Source: Verrucomicrobiaceae bacterium
GTDB lineage: Bacteria; Verrucomicrobiota; Verrucomicrobiia; Verrucomicrobiales; Verrucomicrobiaceae
NCBI GenBank assembly: GCA_027484445.1
Contig: JAIXSY010000024.1
Location: 99,881 to 163,880 of the forward strand
Direction: 5' to 3'
Length of the DNA: 64,000 bases
This document shows positions 17,579 through 27,353 of the stretch, one piece after another (position 1 is the first letter of the stretch; each line of letters opens with the position of its first letter). The notes beneath the pieces are model-generated. The model made no database searches. It was not told the origin of the DNA and saw only the letters and a list, made by a program, of their open reading frames with translations. The position numbers were made by a program, and so were the translations under genes.

Positions 17579-18061
17579 ATGTCCACCCGACCGAACTGTG
17601 AAATTCATCTCCGCCATGTTGAAGGCGCGCCCGAGGCCGTCATCAGCTCGGTGAAAACGGAGCGAGAGCTGCAAAGGCTGATCAATGGGGAAGGTGAGGT
17701 GGACAAAAGCCAGATCAGCCAGGTCGTGAAGAAGCTGCAAGTCGTCATCGCCGACTACCTGGAAAGTGGGCGTGACATCGACATCCGGCTGACGCCGCTG
17801 GAGATCATCAGTGCCGTGGAGGCGGCGATCCAGGAAGCTGCCGGGAAGCCCAGCCCTTGGCCAGATGGTGCGGACGCGCGCACCTTTTTCATTCATGGCC
17901 TCTACGACGAGCTCATCCAGCAGCCCAGCAACATCTTCGAGACCAAGCTCTTCCCGGATGGCAGCACTCGCTACGTGCCGATAGGTCGTGCGGTGTGGAA
18001 AGCCTGCTTGGAGAAGCTGAGAGATCGTCTGTCCCGCCCGAGTGGAGAGGTGGGCAGCTAG
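17579..18061 (+). CDS. Hypothetical protein at the end of the zinc run
   Basis: A 160-residue soluble protein starting MSTRPNCEIHLRHVEGAPEA and ending SRPSGEVGS. It has no signal peptide, membrane segment or cysteine motif, and appears mostly helical (ELQRLINGEGEVDKSQISQV; LEIISAVEAAIQEAAG). It lies 13 bases after the third COG0523 gene on the same strand, so probably the last gene of that operon. I do not recognise a family. Confidence 0.7.
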   Translation: MSTRPNCEIHLRHVEGAPEAVISSVKTERELQRLINGEGEVDKSQISQVVKKLQVVIADYLESGRDIDIRLTPLEIISAVEAAIQEAAGKPSPWPDGADARTFFIHGLYDELIQQPSNIFETKLFPDGSTRYVPIGRAVWKACLEKLRDRLSRPSGEVGS

Positions 18062-18074
18062 ACGAAAGAGGAAG

Positions 18075-18620
18075 CTAAGGTGCGAGTGAGCGGGTGGCTG
18101 TATTTTGTGGCACCTTGGCAAATCGGCTGAGATCATAGCCTTGGCGTTTTAGGCTCTGCATGGCGAGTGCATAATCTTGAGGGGCCATCTGGGGGGTGCG
18201 GCTGAGGACCCAGCCTAGCTTTCGGTTCGGGTAACCGATGACGGCCCATTGGTAGTCTTTGTCCAAGGCGGTGACGAGGTAAGGAACCCGGAAGGGCCAG
18301 AGGAACTGCACGCGCCATTCGGCCTGCGTGGCGGGATTCACGACCCAGGCGACGCCTTTCCATTCCTCCAAGGGAGCGTCTAGGTGTTCGCGGCGGAAGA
18401 GGTAGGAGTTGTCGATGCGACCATCGGGCCGCATGGCGTAACGATCCAGGGTGCCGACTTTGCCTTTCTCGAGGGAATAAGGAATGTGGGCGATGACATA
18501 CCAGTCCCCCATGAATCTCTGGAGATCCAGGTAGGGCACGGTTTGCAACGGTGGATTCTTCACGGTGGAGCAGGAGCCCATCAGAAGAATCACCCCCAGG
18601 GCAGTCAGCAGACGATTCAT
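18075..18620 (-). CDS. Lipocalin lipoprotein (Blc-like)
   Basis: A 181-residue protein from the ATG at 18620 (MNRLLTALGVILLMGSCST), whose lipobox LMGSC marks it as a lipoprotein. The lipocalin signature GDWYVIAHIP is present with YAMRPDGRIDNSYLFRRE and YQWAVIGYPNRKLGWVLSR. Bacterial lipocalins sit on the outer membrane and bind lysophospholipids or fatty acids. It is convergent with the zinc operon (13 bases between stops) and not obviously linked to it. Confidence 0.9.
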   Translation of the reverse strand: MNRLLTALGVILLMGSCSTVKNPPLQTVPYLDLQRFMGDWYVIAHIPYSLEKGKVGTLDRYAMRPDGRIDNSYLFRREHLDAPLEEWKGVAWVVNPATQAEWRVQFLWPFRVPYLVTALDKDYQWAVIGYPNRKLGWVLSRTPQMAPQDYALAMQSLKRQGYDLSRFAKVPQNTATRSLAP

Positions 18621-18686
18621 GAGCGTGCAGAGATTACGCGGCGAGGTTTGGACCAGCCGCACTGGAGACCGCACGCGGTGGAAAAA

Positions 18687-20030
18687 TCAGATCAGCTCAA
18701 AGCCGCGCACGTGGGTGCCATCGCTGCTGCCAAACTTTTCCAGACCGACATCGAGCCGATGGGCGATTTGCACAAAGAGATTGGCAAAGCGTGCATTTTC
18801 ATGACCAGGGCCGCCTACGATGAGGTGCTGGCCGTGCCGGAAGCCACCGCCAGCGACGAGTATGGGAAGGTCACGCCAACTGTGACTGCTGGCGTTGCCG
18901 AGATTCGATCCTGCGAGGACGATCGTCTGATCGAGTAGAGTGGATGGGCCTTCCTGGGCAGTCTTCAGCAGGTCCAAGAAACGGGCGAGCTCGCTGAACT
19001 CTGCTTTTTCGATGAGGGAGAGTTCTTCGATCTTCATCTCATCTTGGCCGTGGTGGGAAAGGTTGTGCCAATCTTGCTTCACCCCTTCGATTTTTGGTAC
19101 GGCATTCATGCCGCCTGCTTTGTAAGTGATGAAGCGTGTGCTGTCGGTTCGCAGGGCTAGCGCCATGAGGTCGTGCATGAGTCGTGTGCGGGCGATGATG
19201 TCTGTGCGGTCCTGCACGTCGGTCGGGGGTTTGGCATCGACCTTGGGCTTGGGGCGCAGTGCCCAGGCTTCATGGGCCTGAATGTGGGTTTCCAGTTCGC
19301 GGACGCTGGTTAGGTACTGCTCGAATTTTTCTTGGTCACGTTTGCCTAACGCCTGATGCAGTTTCTTGGCTTCGGCATTCACGGTGTCGAGGATGCTACG
19401 CCCCCGTTTCAGTTCACGCAGTTGGGTTTGCACCTGAGCCGGTGTGCCATTGATGAAGAGCTGTGCAAAGAGGCGTGAAGGTGAGCTTTCCGCTGGCAGA
19501 TTCACGCCGTTCGCAGTCCACGACATGGAGTCGCTGCCTCCCACATTGAGGATCAGGGACGGGAAGCGCGTGTTTGGGTTCAGCTTTTCGATCAGGGTCT
19601 GATCCAGGGAGATGCTGTTGCGAAAACCTGGCAGGCCGGGATGCTTTGCGGTGGTCAGCCAGGTGAGTTCGGAGGTGTGGCCATTGGCACCGTTTTGTTC
19701 ATCATGCGACAAGCCGGAGAAGAGGGTGAAATCGGCACGATGTTGCTTCAGCGGTTCCAGGTAAGGCGTGAGCGGATAGTCGCGGCCTGCTGCCGTTGGG
19801 AAGAGATTCGGCCCATGAAAGCCAAGGCCGTAATTCATGGCTAGGAAGCGGCGTGGTGGTGAGCTGGCAGCGGCTGCCTGAGCACGTGTGGCGAAGGCGG
19901 GAAGCATGGCCTCAAGCCAAGGCAGGGCGAGCAGGGTGCCCGTGCCGCGCAGCCAAGCCCGACGAGAGATTTGATGACGCACTGGCAAGATCGCAGGCCA
20001 AGCAGAGCGGGAGGGAGAAGGTGTCTTCAT
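18687..20030 (-). CDS. DUF1552 secreted protein with twin-arginine signal
   Basis: A 447-residue protein. The N-terminus has a twin-arginine signal (SRRAWLRGTGTLLALPWLEA). Conserved DUF1552 stretches follow: RFLAMNYGLGFHGPNLFPTA, FTLFSGLSHDEQNGANGHTS, DWHNLSHHGQDEMKIEEL and TIVLAGSNLGNASSHSWRDL. DUF1552 and DUF1592 proteins occur as adjacent pairs throughout Planctomycetes and Verrucomicrobia; their biochemical role is not known. The start overlaps the stop of the DUF1592 gene by 4 bases, so they are co-translated. Confidence 0.9.
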   Translation of the reverse strand: MKTPSPSRSAWPAILPVRHQISRRAWLRGTGTLLALPWLEAMLPAFATRAQAAAASSPPRRFLAMNYGLGFHGPNLFPTAAGRDYPLTPYLEPLKQHRADFTLFSGLSHDEQNGANGHTSELTWLTTAKHPGLPGFRNSISLDQTLIEKLNPNTRFPSLILNVGGSDSMSWTANGVNLPAESSPSRLFAQLFINGTPAQVQTQLRELKRGRSILDTVNAEAKKLHQALGKRDQEKFEQYLTSVRELETHIQAHEAWALRPKPKVDAKPPTDVQDRTDIIARTRLMHDLMALALRTDSTRFITYKAGGMNAVPKIEGVKQDWHNLSHHGQDEMKIEELSLIEKAEFSELARFLDLLKTAQEGPSTLLDQTIVLAGSNLGNASSHSWRDLPILVAGGGFRHGQHLIVGGPGHENARFANLFVQIAHRLDVGLEKFGSSDGTHVRGFELI

Positions 20031-22408
20031 TTGTGTCGGAATAGGTCACTTTGCACCACGGCATGGATCAGATCGCGGAAGCCGTGCCCTTGGCGGCTGA
20101 CGCGGGTGGCGATGCGATCCAGTTCAGGTCGATCGGAGAAACCCATGCCACGCCCGGTTGCATAGACGGCTAGTTTTTCCGCCAAGGTGCGGGTGAAGCG
20201 TGTGGGGTCTTCGAGCAGGATCTTTTTGAAGTCCGAGAGGTTTTGAAAGGACCTGCCGCTGGCCGTGGAGCCACTCGCATCCACAGGTGGGCCGACACGC
20301 CATTGCACGTTTTTGACATGCGCAGGCAGATCTTTGGGCTTCGGGAAGTCTTTGCCGAGGCTGCGATAATTTTCCCGCCAGCCGCCGATCACGTCGTAAT
20401 TTTCCAGCGCAAAGCCAGGAGGATCAATGATGCGATGGCAGCCCTGGCAGCTCTCCAGGTTGCGGTGTTGGTCGAGCTGCTGGCGCAAGGTCTGAGCGCC
20501 ACGAATGTCGGGTTCCACGCCAGGCACCCCAGGCGGTGGAGGTGAGGGTGGCGTGCCCATGATCCGCTCGAGCACCCAGATGCCGCGGACGACGGGCGAG
20601 GTCGTGGTGCCATTGGCGGAGACTTTTAGCACGCTAGCGTGGGTCATCACCCCACCACGATGATGCTCGGGCCGTAGGGATACTTTTTGAAACTTCAGCC
20701 CCTTTACGCTGGGGATACCGTAGTGCTCGGCCAATGGTTCATTCAGCAGAGTCCAGGTCGAGTCGATGAAGTTCGTTACGCTGAGGTTATGCTTCAGCAC
20801 CTCTTCGAAGAAGAGTTCCGTCTCGCGAAGGCTAGCGCGCTTCAGGCTGTCGCTGAATTCGGGGTAAAGTTGCTTGTCGGGGATGGTGAAGTCGATCTCG
20901 CGCAGATTCAGCCACTGGCCGGTGAAGTGGCGTGTGAAGCGAGATGCGCGGGGGTCCTGGAGCAGTCGTTCCGTTTGAGCGCGCAGTTCTTCGGCGGTGG
21001 AAAGTCGTCCCTCATCGGCTGCCTTGCGCAGCTTTGCATCCGGCGTGCTGCTGACCAGCATGTAGCTCAGGCGCGCTGCGAGGGCATGGTCGTCGAGCTT
21101 GCCGTCAGACTCTCGGAGATAAAGAAAATCAGCAGAGCAGAGCATGGCCGTCTGAGCTGTGCGCAGGGCCTGCATGAAGGTGGAACCTTCGTTGAGTTCA
21201 CGGCGCGCGATCTGCACATAAGGGTCGATTTTGGCTGCATCTGCGGGCCGCCGAAAGGCAGCGTTGGCAAAGGGGAGCAGCAGTCGTGGCAGATCTGCCT
21301 CGGGATTCTGGCTGGAGATGTCCCAGATGGGACGATACCAGGACTTGTCCCGATTTTTCGTCGAACCTTTGTCCACCCAGGGAAGATCACCAAAGCGGAG
21401 TCGATGTCCGCGCGAGGGCCACTCTTCAAACAGCGGGCCTTCGACTTCGAGCTTTAGCACGGCGAGACCACGCAACTGAGGTCCCTTTTTCTGAAAGCTT
21501 TCATAGCGATGGTCGAGCCGTGGCCGCAAGCGCACGACATCGCCTTTGCGCATCAGCACCGTGAATTCATGATGGCCGAACGAGCCGGGAGCTGCCTCAA
21601 ATTCATCGTGCAGAGCGGCGGCCTGCTTGCCGTTGTCGGGTCCGACATAAAGTCCGCAGCGCACGGCTTCATCGGTAGCATGGGCCGCCGCATGGATGGC
21701 AAGGCGATACAGGGCTGTCTGAGGGGCGCGGAAGGTGTGAAACCTTGCGGCGGGGAACTCGCTTTCGGTGAAAACGACGACTGCACCATCGGGTCGTTTG
21801 TGCCAGTGCTTGCCGATGTTGGCTGCGCCACCCAGTTCATCTAGGCGGTGCTCACTCCGGGTGTTGGCAGGTCGCTCGCCATGGCTCTCTGCTGCTTCCA
21901 GAGCGGCGTTGGCCGCGTCCATGTAGCGCTGAAGATGCACGGGCGAGAGGTCCAGCGCTTCGCCGACATTGTCGAAGCCAAAGGCCTTGCCGTCCTCAGG
22001 CAGCATTTCCTTCAGCTCTGTGTGGATGCCCAGCAGGTCGTGCAGGGTGTGTTCATACTCCACACGATTCAGGCGGCGCAGCACGGTGCCCTTGAGGGAA
22101 GCATCCCAACGCGTCAGCGTTTCTGCCAGTTGATCGGTGAAGGCTTGGCGTTCCTCGCGAGCAGGCGCTTTCTTTTTCTTCGGTGGCATTTCACCGGAGG
22201 CCACTAAGTCATGCAGCCGAGTCCAACGTGACAGCATCTCTGGTTGGCCATGATCCACAGACAGTGCGTCTAGATCCAATCCGCCCTTTTTTGCCTCCGC
22301 ATCGTGGCAGTCGTAGCAGTGCTGCTCCAAAAAAGGCAGCAGGGCTGCGGGTGGGGCCGCGCTCGCGGAGGCGATGCAAAGGAGGATGCTGGCTGTCTTT
22401 AGGGTCAT
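20027..22408 (-). CDS. DUF1592-type secreted cytochrome-like protein
   Basis: A 793-residue protein from the ATG at 22408 (MTLKTASILLCIASASAAPP), with a signal peptide. A CxxCH heme site (EQHCYDCHDAEAKKGG, about residue 40) is followed by the DUF1587/1595/1592/1588/1585 series, with DUF1592-like FTGQWLNLREIDFTIPDKQL, DUF1588-like NGTTTSPVVRGIWVLERIMG and CQGCHRIIDPPGFALENYD providing a second CxxCH. It is paired with the DUF1552 gene. Likely an exported redox protein acting on polymers, though the substrate is unknown for the family. Confidence 0.9.
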   Translation of the reverse strand: MTLKTASILLCIASASAAPPAALLPFLEQHCYDCHDAEAKKGGLDLDALSVDHGQPEMLSRWTRLHDLVASGEMPPKKKKAPAREERQAFTDQLAETLTRWDASLKGTVLRRLNRVEYEHTLHDLLGIHTELKEMLPEDGKAFGFDNVGEALDLSPVHLQRYMDAANAALEAAESHGERPANTRSEHRLDELGGAANIGKHWHKRPDGAVVVFTESEFPAARFHTFRAPQTALYRLAIHAAAHATDEAVRCGLYVGPDNGKQAAALHDEFEAAPGSFGHHEFTVLMRKGDVVRLRPRLDHRYESFQKKGPQLRGLAVLKLEVEGPLFEEWPSRGHRLRFGDLPWVDKGSTKNRDKSWYRPIWDISSQNPEADLPRLLLPFANAAFRRPADAAKIDPYVQIARRELNEGSTFMQALRTAQTAMLCSADFLYLRESDGKLDDHALAARLSYMLVSSTPDAKLRKAADEGRLSTAEELRAQTERLLQDPRASRFTRHFTGQWLNLREIDFTIPDKQLYPEFSDSLKRASLRETELFFEEVLKHNLSVTNFIDSTWTLLNEPLAEHYGIPSVKGLKFQKVSLRPEHHRGGVMTHASVLKVSANGTTTSPVVRGIWVLERIMGTPPSPPPPGVPGVEPDIRGAQTLRQQLDQHRNLESCQGCHRIIDPPGFALENYDVIGGWRENYRSLGKDFPKPKDLPAHVKNVQWRVGPPVDASGSTASGRSFQNLSDFKKILLEDPTRFTRTLAEKLAVYATGRGMGFSDRPELDRIATRVSRQGHGFRDLIHAVVQSDLFRHK

Positions 22409-22494
22409 GTCACGGGACGGACAGGCTAACGAAAGACCTTTGGCAAAACTGACAGCGAAGATGCTGATGCAGAATGCTGGGCTGAAATGAAACC

Positions 22495-23520
22495 TCAAAG
22501 GCTGCCCTGGGGCCAGGGATAGCTTCCGGGTTTCACCCTGAGCAGCGGCCCCCCTGGCGGTTGGAGCGTGCCCACACCCACGTGACCCTCAGGAATCACC
22601 GCGAGGCGTGTCCAGCCCATGCGGCGGATGAGTGCCATGGACGTGGCACCGCCCTCCATCGCGATGTGCAGCCCAGCGGTTGGCTGCATCAGTGGTAGGG
22701 CTTTGTCGATGAGTTTAGCCGTGAGTGTCTCCGCATCGGGTCGCTTTGGGCTGCCGATGGCGAGCATGAGCTTTCGGGTCTCTTGCCAGATCGTGGGGGA
22801 GATTGTTTCATCGACCGTTTTCACCGTGAAACCTCGGCTTTCCATCTGCGCAGCCCGCCCGGTTTCCCAGGCGGCGAGACTGCCACAGAGCAGCAGCAGA
22901 CGCTCGGCTGGGGTGGGGGAAAGTGGCGGAAATGTCGGCTGGCTGGGCAGGTGCTGTTTCAACTGAGCCATGAAAAAGTCAGCGGCTCCGGCGGCGAGTG
23001 TCGCACCCGAAAGTGAAACGTGCAGGTCTTGGTCCTCAATGGCGTCGCAGGTGCGCAGGCGTGCGCTTTCACCCAGCAGCAGACGCAGGTCGGAGCTGTG
23101 GCGTGGATGATCGGGATCTTGGGCAAAGATGGTTTCATGCAGAGGCACGCCCTGGATGAAGTACTGCCCCTGCTGGATGACTCGTGCTTTTGAAGGATTT
23201 GCCGGAATGAGCAGGCAGTCTGTGTGACCGGTGATGTCCAGCACGGCTTCAATCTCAGCGCGCACATGACCACGCAGGACGGAGTCTGTTTTTTTGTAGA
23301 TCCAACGGGGGCGGGCAGCCTGAATCTCACGCGTCACCGTTTTGAGAATCGCGCTGGCCTCGTCCTCAGTCCGCCAGCGCGTGTCGGTGTCCACAGCGAT
23401 GACATCCGCCGTCGAGTCTGGGTGAAAGTGAGTGTGAACCTCCGCGCTGACTCCGCAGGTCGCTGCGATGCCGGCGAGTTCAGCGGCGCCGGAGAAGTCA
23501 TCAGCCAGGATAACGATCAT
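22495..23520 (-). CDS. Four-carbon sugar acid kinase (DUF1537 family)
   Basis: A 341-residue kinase from the ATG at 23520 (MIVILADDFSGAAELAGIAA). Family marks are the LADDFSGA start, KKTDSVLRGHVRAEIEAVL, LLIPANPSKAR, and a C-terminal nucleotide-binding GGATSMALIRRMG with PEGHVGVGTL. DUF1537 kinases phosphorylate D-threonate, D-erythronate or related acids at C4. The PdxA-family dehydrogenase gene lies 28 bases upstream on the same strand, the pairing that defines this pathway. At 341 residues it is shorter than the roughly 400-430 usual for the family. The specific substrate cannot be read from sequence. Confidence 0.88.
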   Translation of the reverse strand: MIVILADDFSGAAELAGIAATCGVSAEVHTHFHPDSTADVIAVDTDTRWRTEDEASAILKTVTREIQAARPRWIYKKTDSVLRGHVRAEIEAVLDITGHTDCLLIPANPSKARVIQQGQYFIQGVPLHETIFAQDPDHPRHSSDLRLLLGESARLRTCDAIEDQDLHVSLSGATLAAGAADFFMAQLKQHLPSQPTFPPLSPTPAERLLLLCGSLAAWETGRAAQMESRGFTVKTVDETISPTIWQETRKLMLAIGSPKRPDAETLTAKLIDKALPLMQPTAGLHIAMEGGATSMALIRRMGWTRLAVIPEGHVGVGTLQPPGGPLLRVKPGSYPWPQGSL

Positions 23521-23548
23521 GATCGAGATTCGCCGACCGTCCTTGGGG

Positions 23549-24553
23549 CTAAGCAGAGCCCTGGCTGAGTTTCGCCGCGAGTCGCACAGCCTCCACAAGG
23601 CTGCTGTGCGTGGCTTTGCGCTGCCAGGCAATGTCACAGGCGGTGCCATGATCCACACTGGTGCGGATGATGGGCAGGCCCAGGGTTGTATTCACCGCCG
23701 TGTCAAAGGCTAGCGCCTTCAGGGGGATGTGACCCTGGTCATGATACATGCAGATCATGGCATCTGTGCTACGCCGTTTGTTCGGCAAAAAGGCGGTGTC
23801 AGGAGGCAGCGGACCTTCTACGGTGATGCCCTTGGCCCGAGCGACCTCAATCGCCGGTTGGATGATGCGCTCTTCCTCGCCATCACCAAACAGACCGTGC
23901 TCTCCGGCATGTGGATTCAGCCCGAGCACGGCAAGCTTTGGCTTGGTGCCGCGAATGCGCTGCATGGCTTCAGCCGTGAGTTCGATCACATCCACGATTC
24001 GCTCCACCGTCAGCAGGTTGGGCACCTCATGATAGCCGACATGCACGGTCACAAAGCTGGCGCGCACTTCATCGCTGTATTGAAACATGCAGGCGCGCTT
24101 GGCCCCAGTCTTGTCCGCGAAGATTTCTGTGTGGCCAGGGTAGTGGATGCCCGCCGCACGCAGAGCCTCTTTGTTCAGCGGAGCGGTGGCCACCGCAGCG
24201 ACTTGGCGCGCCATCGCGGCTTCGATGCTTTTCTCTACGTAGCGATAACCCGCCGCGCCCGTTTTGGCACTGACCACTCCTGGCTCGAAGCCTGCGGCGT
24301 CAAAGCCGAACACATCCAGCACGCAGGGTTCGTCGATCTGGCCACAGGCTTCCGCCCACTCGATCTCGCTCAAGATGCGGCGCGGTGGCTCCAGGCCCGT
24401 CTGCCTAGCGCAGCGTGCTAGCGTGCGTGCATCGCCAAAGATCACTGGAATGGCAAATGCCCGCACGGAGGTATCTGCGAGCAATTGCAGGCAGATTTCA
24501 GGGCCAACCCCCGCAGGGTCTCCCATCGTGATGGCGATCAAAGGCAGCGTCAT
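23549..24553 (-). CDS. pdxA2: PdxA-family dehydrogenase, probably PdxA2 of sugar-acid catabolism
   Basis: A 334-residue protein from the ATG at 24553 (MTLPLIAITMGDPAGVGPEI). Metal-ligand motifs YPGHTEIFADKTG, LNPHAGEHGLFG and MYHDQGHIPLKAL are all present. PdxA oxidises 4-phospho-hydroxythreonine in vitamin B6 synthesis. The PdxA2 branch oxidises 4-phospho-threonate or -erythronate and decarboxylates it to DHAP. The adjacent DUF1537 kinase gene favours the PdxA2 role, but with no second pdxA visible a biosynthetic function cannot be excluded. Confidence 0.9.
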   Translation of the reverse strand: MTLPLIAITMGDPAGVGPEICLQLLADTSVRAFAIPVIFGDARTLARCARQTGLEPPRRILSEIEWAEACGQIDEPCVLDVFGFDAAGFEPGVVSAKTGAAGYRYVEKSIEAAMARQVAAVATAPLNKEALRAAGIHYPGHTEIFADKTGAKRACMFQYSDEVRASFVTVHVGYHEVPNLLTVERIVDVIELTAEAMQRIRGTKPKLAVLGLNPHAGEHGLFGDGEEERIIQPAIEVARAKGITVEGPLPPDTAFLPNKRRSTDAMICMYHDQGHIPLKALAFDTAVNTTLGLPIIRTSVDHGTACDIAWQRKATHSSLVEAVRLAAKLSQGSA

Positions 24554-24721
24554 GAGTGAAAACGGACAGGTTTGGCCGGGTTCAGCCATTCCGTCAATGA
24601 AACGCCACGATCAGAGCAGGGAAAGGAATGCGGATTCGGGCTTAGTGCAGCAGCTTGGAGTCTGGATGCTTCCCTAAACGATTGCTTGCGCCTCGGGGTA
24701 GCATTTTGATAGTCACCCCGC

Positions 24722-26257
24722 ATGATTGCCCGCACCTACTCAGCCACTCTCGTCGGTGTCGATGCTCTTGAGGTTGAGATCGAATCCCACGATGGTGGCG
24801 GCACCCCGAAGATGTTCATCGTCGGACTGCCTGACACCTCCGTGAAAGAAAGCCGGGAGCGAGTGACGGCTGCGATTTCCTCCAGTGGGTTTGCCATGAA
24901 TGAGGGAACCACGACGGTGAATTTGGCACCTGCGGATCTGAAAAAAGAAGGCCCCGGCTTTGATCTGCCCATCGCCATCTCGCTCATCGCTCATCGGGTG
25001 AAGATTCCCATCCCCGCTCTGGCAGAGACGGCCATGATCGGTGAACTGGCGCTGAATGGAGAGTTGAGACCCGTGCGCGGTCTGCTGGCGGTGGCGCTGG
25101 AGGCACGGCGCAAAGGGCGCAGGCGTCTCATTGTGCCACGGCGTGCTGCGGCAGAGGCCAGCGTGGTGGGTGGCATTGAGATCATCGGCGCGCAGACCCT
25201 GCGGGAGGTGGTGGACTTTTTGAAAGGCGAGCTCGAGCTGACGGCGGAGCCTTGCCGTGCGGCGGAGTTCTTCGCTGCCTCCGCGCATTACGACATCGAC
25301 TTTGCTGATGTGAAAGGCCAGAACCAGGCTCGACGGGCCATTGAGGTCGCGGTGGCCGGCGGGCACAATTTGCTCATGGTCGGTCCGCCAGGCACGGGGA
25401 AAAGCATGATCGCCAAGCGCATCCCGACCATCATGCCGAAGATGAGTGAGGCGGAGGCGATCGAGACCACCAAAATTCACAGCGCGAGTGGCTTGCTAAG
25501 CGAGTCCTGTGCCTTTGTCGCCACGCGTCCCTTTCGCTCCCCGCATCACACGATCAGCGATGCGGGGCTGCTCGGCGGTGGGTCCAATCCGGGGCCAGGG
25601 GAAATCTCGCTCGCACACCACGGTGTGCTTTTTTTGGATGAGCTGCCAGAATTCCGCCGCAGCACGCTGGAGGTCATGCGCCAGCCCTTGGAGGATGGCC
25701 GTGTCACCATCTCCCGCGCCGCAGGCACGGTGACCTTTCCCGCAGTGGCTCTTTTGGTGGCGGCCATGAACCCCTGCCAGTGCGGTTTTTATGGTGATTC
25801 CAAACGGGCCTGCCGCTGCTCCACCAGCATGATTCAGCGCTACCGACAGAGGATCAGTGGGCCGCTTTTGGACCGCATCGACCTGCATGTGGAAGTGCCG
25901 CTGGTGGATTACAAGGCTCTGGCGGAGGCGGAGCCGGGCGAAAGCTCCGATGCCATTCGCAGGCGGGTGGAGGCCGCGCGTCAGGTCCAGGCCGAGCGCT
26001 TCAAAGGCCAGAAATCCGTCCACACGAACAGCGCCATGACGCCTAGGCTGATCAAAAAGCACTGCGAGCTGGATGCCGAGTGCGCAGGACTGCTAGAGCA
26101 CGCCATGACGGAGATGAACTTCAGCGCCCGCGCCCATGACCGCATCCTAAAGGTCGCCCGCACCCTTGCGGATCTGAAGGAACAGGCGCGCATTGATGCG
26201 AACAGCATCCTGGAGGCCATCGGCTACCGCACGCTGGATAGGAATCTGTGGACGTAG
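24722..26257 (+). CDS. comM: ComM/YifB-type Mg-chelatase-like AAA+ ATPase
   Basis: A 511-residue protein starting [20 protein letters not shown]. The N-terminal ChlI-type domain ([17 protein letters not shown]) precedes the AAA+ core with Walker [16 protein letters not shown] and Walker [10 protein letters not shown], and the C-terminal Mg-chelatase domain ([20 protein letters not shown]). A zinc-finger-like [15 protein letters not shown] occurs in the core. ComM is a hexameric helicase promoting branch migration during natural transformation. The length is standard. It starts about 170 bases from the divergent pdxA2 start. Confidence 0.95.
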   Translation: MIARTYSATLVGVDALEVEIESHDGGGTPKMFIVGLPDTSVKESRERVTAAISSSGFAMNEGTTTVNLAPADLKKEGPGFDLPIAISLIAHRVKIPIPALAETAMIGELALNGELRPVRGLLAVALEARRKGRRRLIVPRRAAAEASVVGGIEIIGAQTLREVVDFLKGELELTAEPCRAAEFFAASAHYDIDFADVKGQNQARRAIEVAVAGGHNLLMVGPPGTGKSMIAKRIPTIMPKMSEAEAIETTKIHSASGLLSESCAFVATRPFRSPHHTISDAGLLGGGSNPGPGEISLAHHGVLFLDELPEFRRSTLEVMRQPLEDGRVTISRAAGTVTFPAVALLVAAMNPCQCGFYGDSKRACRCSTSMIQRYRQRISGPLLDRIDLHVEVPLVDYKALAEAEPGESSDAIRRRVEAARQVQAERFKGQKSVHTNSAMTPRLIKKHCELDAECAGLLEHAMTEMNFSARAHDRILKVARTLADLKEQARIDANSILEAIGYRTLDRNLWT

Positions 26258-26337
26258 CTACGCGCTGCTGCAAAAAGGCGAACATGACCATGGCATTGCG
26301 GCGTTTGCGCCTATGGTGAAGATTCCGCCCCCCTTCC

Positions 26338-27309
26338 ATGAGTCATCCCGAGAAAGCACGCCGCGTCATCCGCCTGGAAATTGAGGAATTGGAACGCCTG
26401 CATGGCAGGATTGGCGATGCCTTTTCCCAGGCGGTCGAGCTGCTGCTGGCCTGCCAAGCGCGTGCTGGCAAAATCGTGGTCTGCGGCGTGGGCAAAAGCG
26501 GCAACATCGGGCGTAAAATCGCTGCCACGCTGAACAGCACGGGCGCGCCTGCCGTCTGCCTGGATGTGGGAGATGCCCTGCACGGTGATTTGGGAGTGGT
26601 CCATGCCGGCGACCTCGCCCTGATGCTGAGTCAGAGCGGCGAGACGGCCGAGCTGCTGGACCTTTTGCCTCATGTGAAGCGGCTGGGCCTGCCCATCATT
26701 GCCTTCACGGGTGGCACTGCTTCCACCCTGGCCAGCCACGCGGACTGCGTGCTCGACACTCAGGTCAGCCAAGAGGCCTGCCCGCTGAACCTTGCCCCCA
26801 CTTCCAGCACTACCGTCATGCTCGTGCTGGGAGATGCGCTGGCCATGGTACTGCTGGAGGCGCGCGGTTTTCAGGCTGAGGACTTCGCGCGCCTGCACCC
26901 TGGTGGCTCGCTCGGGCGTGCCCTGCTCACCCGCGTGTCAGATGTCATGCGCACCGGCACTCAGTTGGCTCTGGTGACGCCCGAAAGCAGCGTCAGCTCT
27001 GCCCTGCGTGCCATGACCGCTGCGCGCTCAGGTGCCGCGATCGTCACCGCGCCCGATGGCACCCTCGCGGGCGTTTTTACCCATGGCGACTTTGTGCGTG
27101 CCTTTCAGCGCAGTCAGGACATTGCGGCTAGCCCAGTCGCGGATTTCATGACGCAGAATCCGGTCACCATTCAGGCGGACCGCCTCGCTGCTGAGGTGCT
27201 CGCGACTTTGGAAAAAACGCGCATTGATGACCTTGTCGTCCTGGATGACCAGCACCGTCCCGTGGGCATGATCGACACGCAGGACCTCACGCGCTTGAGG
27301 CTCGTCTAG
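26338..27309 (+). CDS. kdsD: Arabinose-5-phosphate isomerase (KpsF/GutQ/KdsD)
   Basis: A 323-residue protein: an N-terminal SIS domain (VVCGVGKSGNIGRKIAATLN; LMLSQSGETAELLDLLPHVK; LNLAPTSSTTVMLVLGDALA) followed by two CBS domains (about 205-323). It converts ribulose-5-phosphate to arabinose-5-phosphate, the precursor of Kdo for lipopolysaccharide. The length and the HPGGSLGRALL linker are typical. It is followed by a HlyD-type adaptor gene 44 bases later on the same strand. Confidence 0.95.
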   Translation: MSHPEKARRVIRLEIEELERLHGRIGDAFSQAVELLLACQARAGKIVVCGVGKSGNIGRKIAATLNSTGAPAVCLDVGDALHGDLGVVHAGDLALMLSQSGETAELLDLLPHVKRLGLPIIAFTGGTASTLASHADCVLDTQVSQEACPLNLAPTSSTTVMLVLGDALAMVLLEARGFQAEDFARLHPGGSLGRALLTRVSDVMRTGTQLALVTPESSVSSALRAMTAARSGAAIVTAPDGTLAGVFTHGDFVRAFQRSQDIAASPVADFMTQNPVTIQADRLAAEVLATLEKTRIDDLVVLDDQHRPVGMIDTQDLTRLRLV

Positions 27310-27353
27310 CCAGGGCTTGAGAAACCGCCGCACCTCGCGTAGCAGCCACCGCT

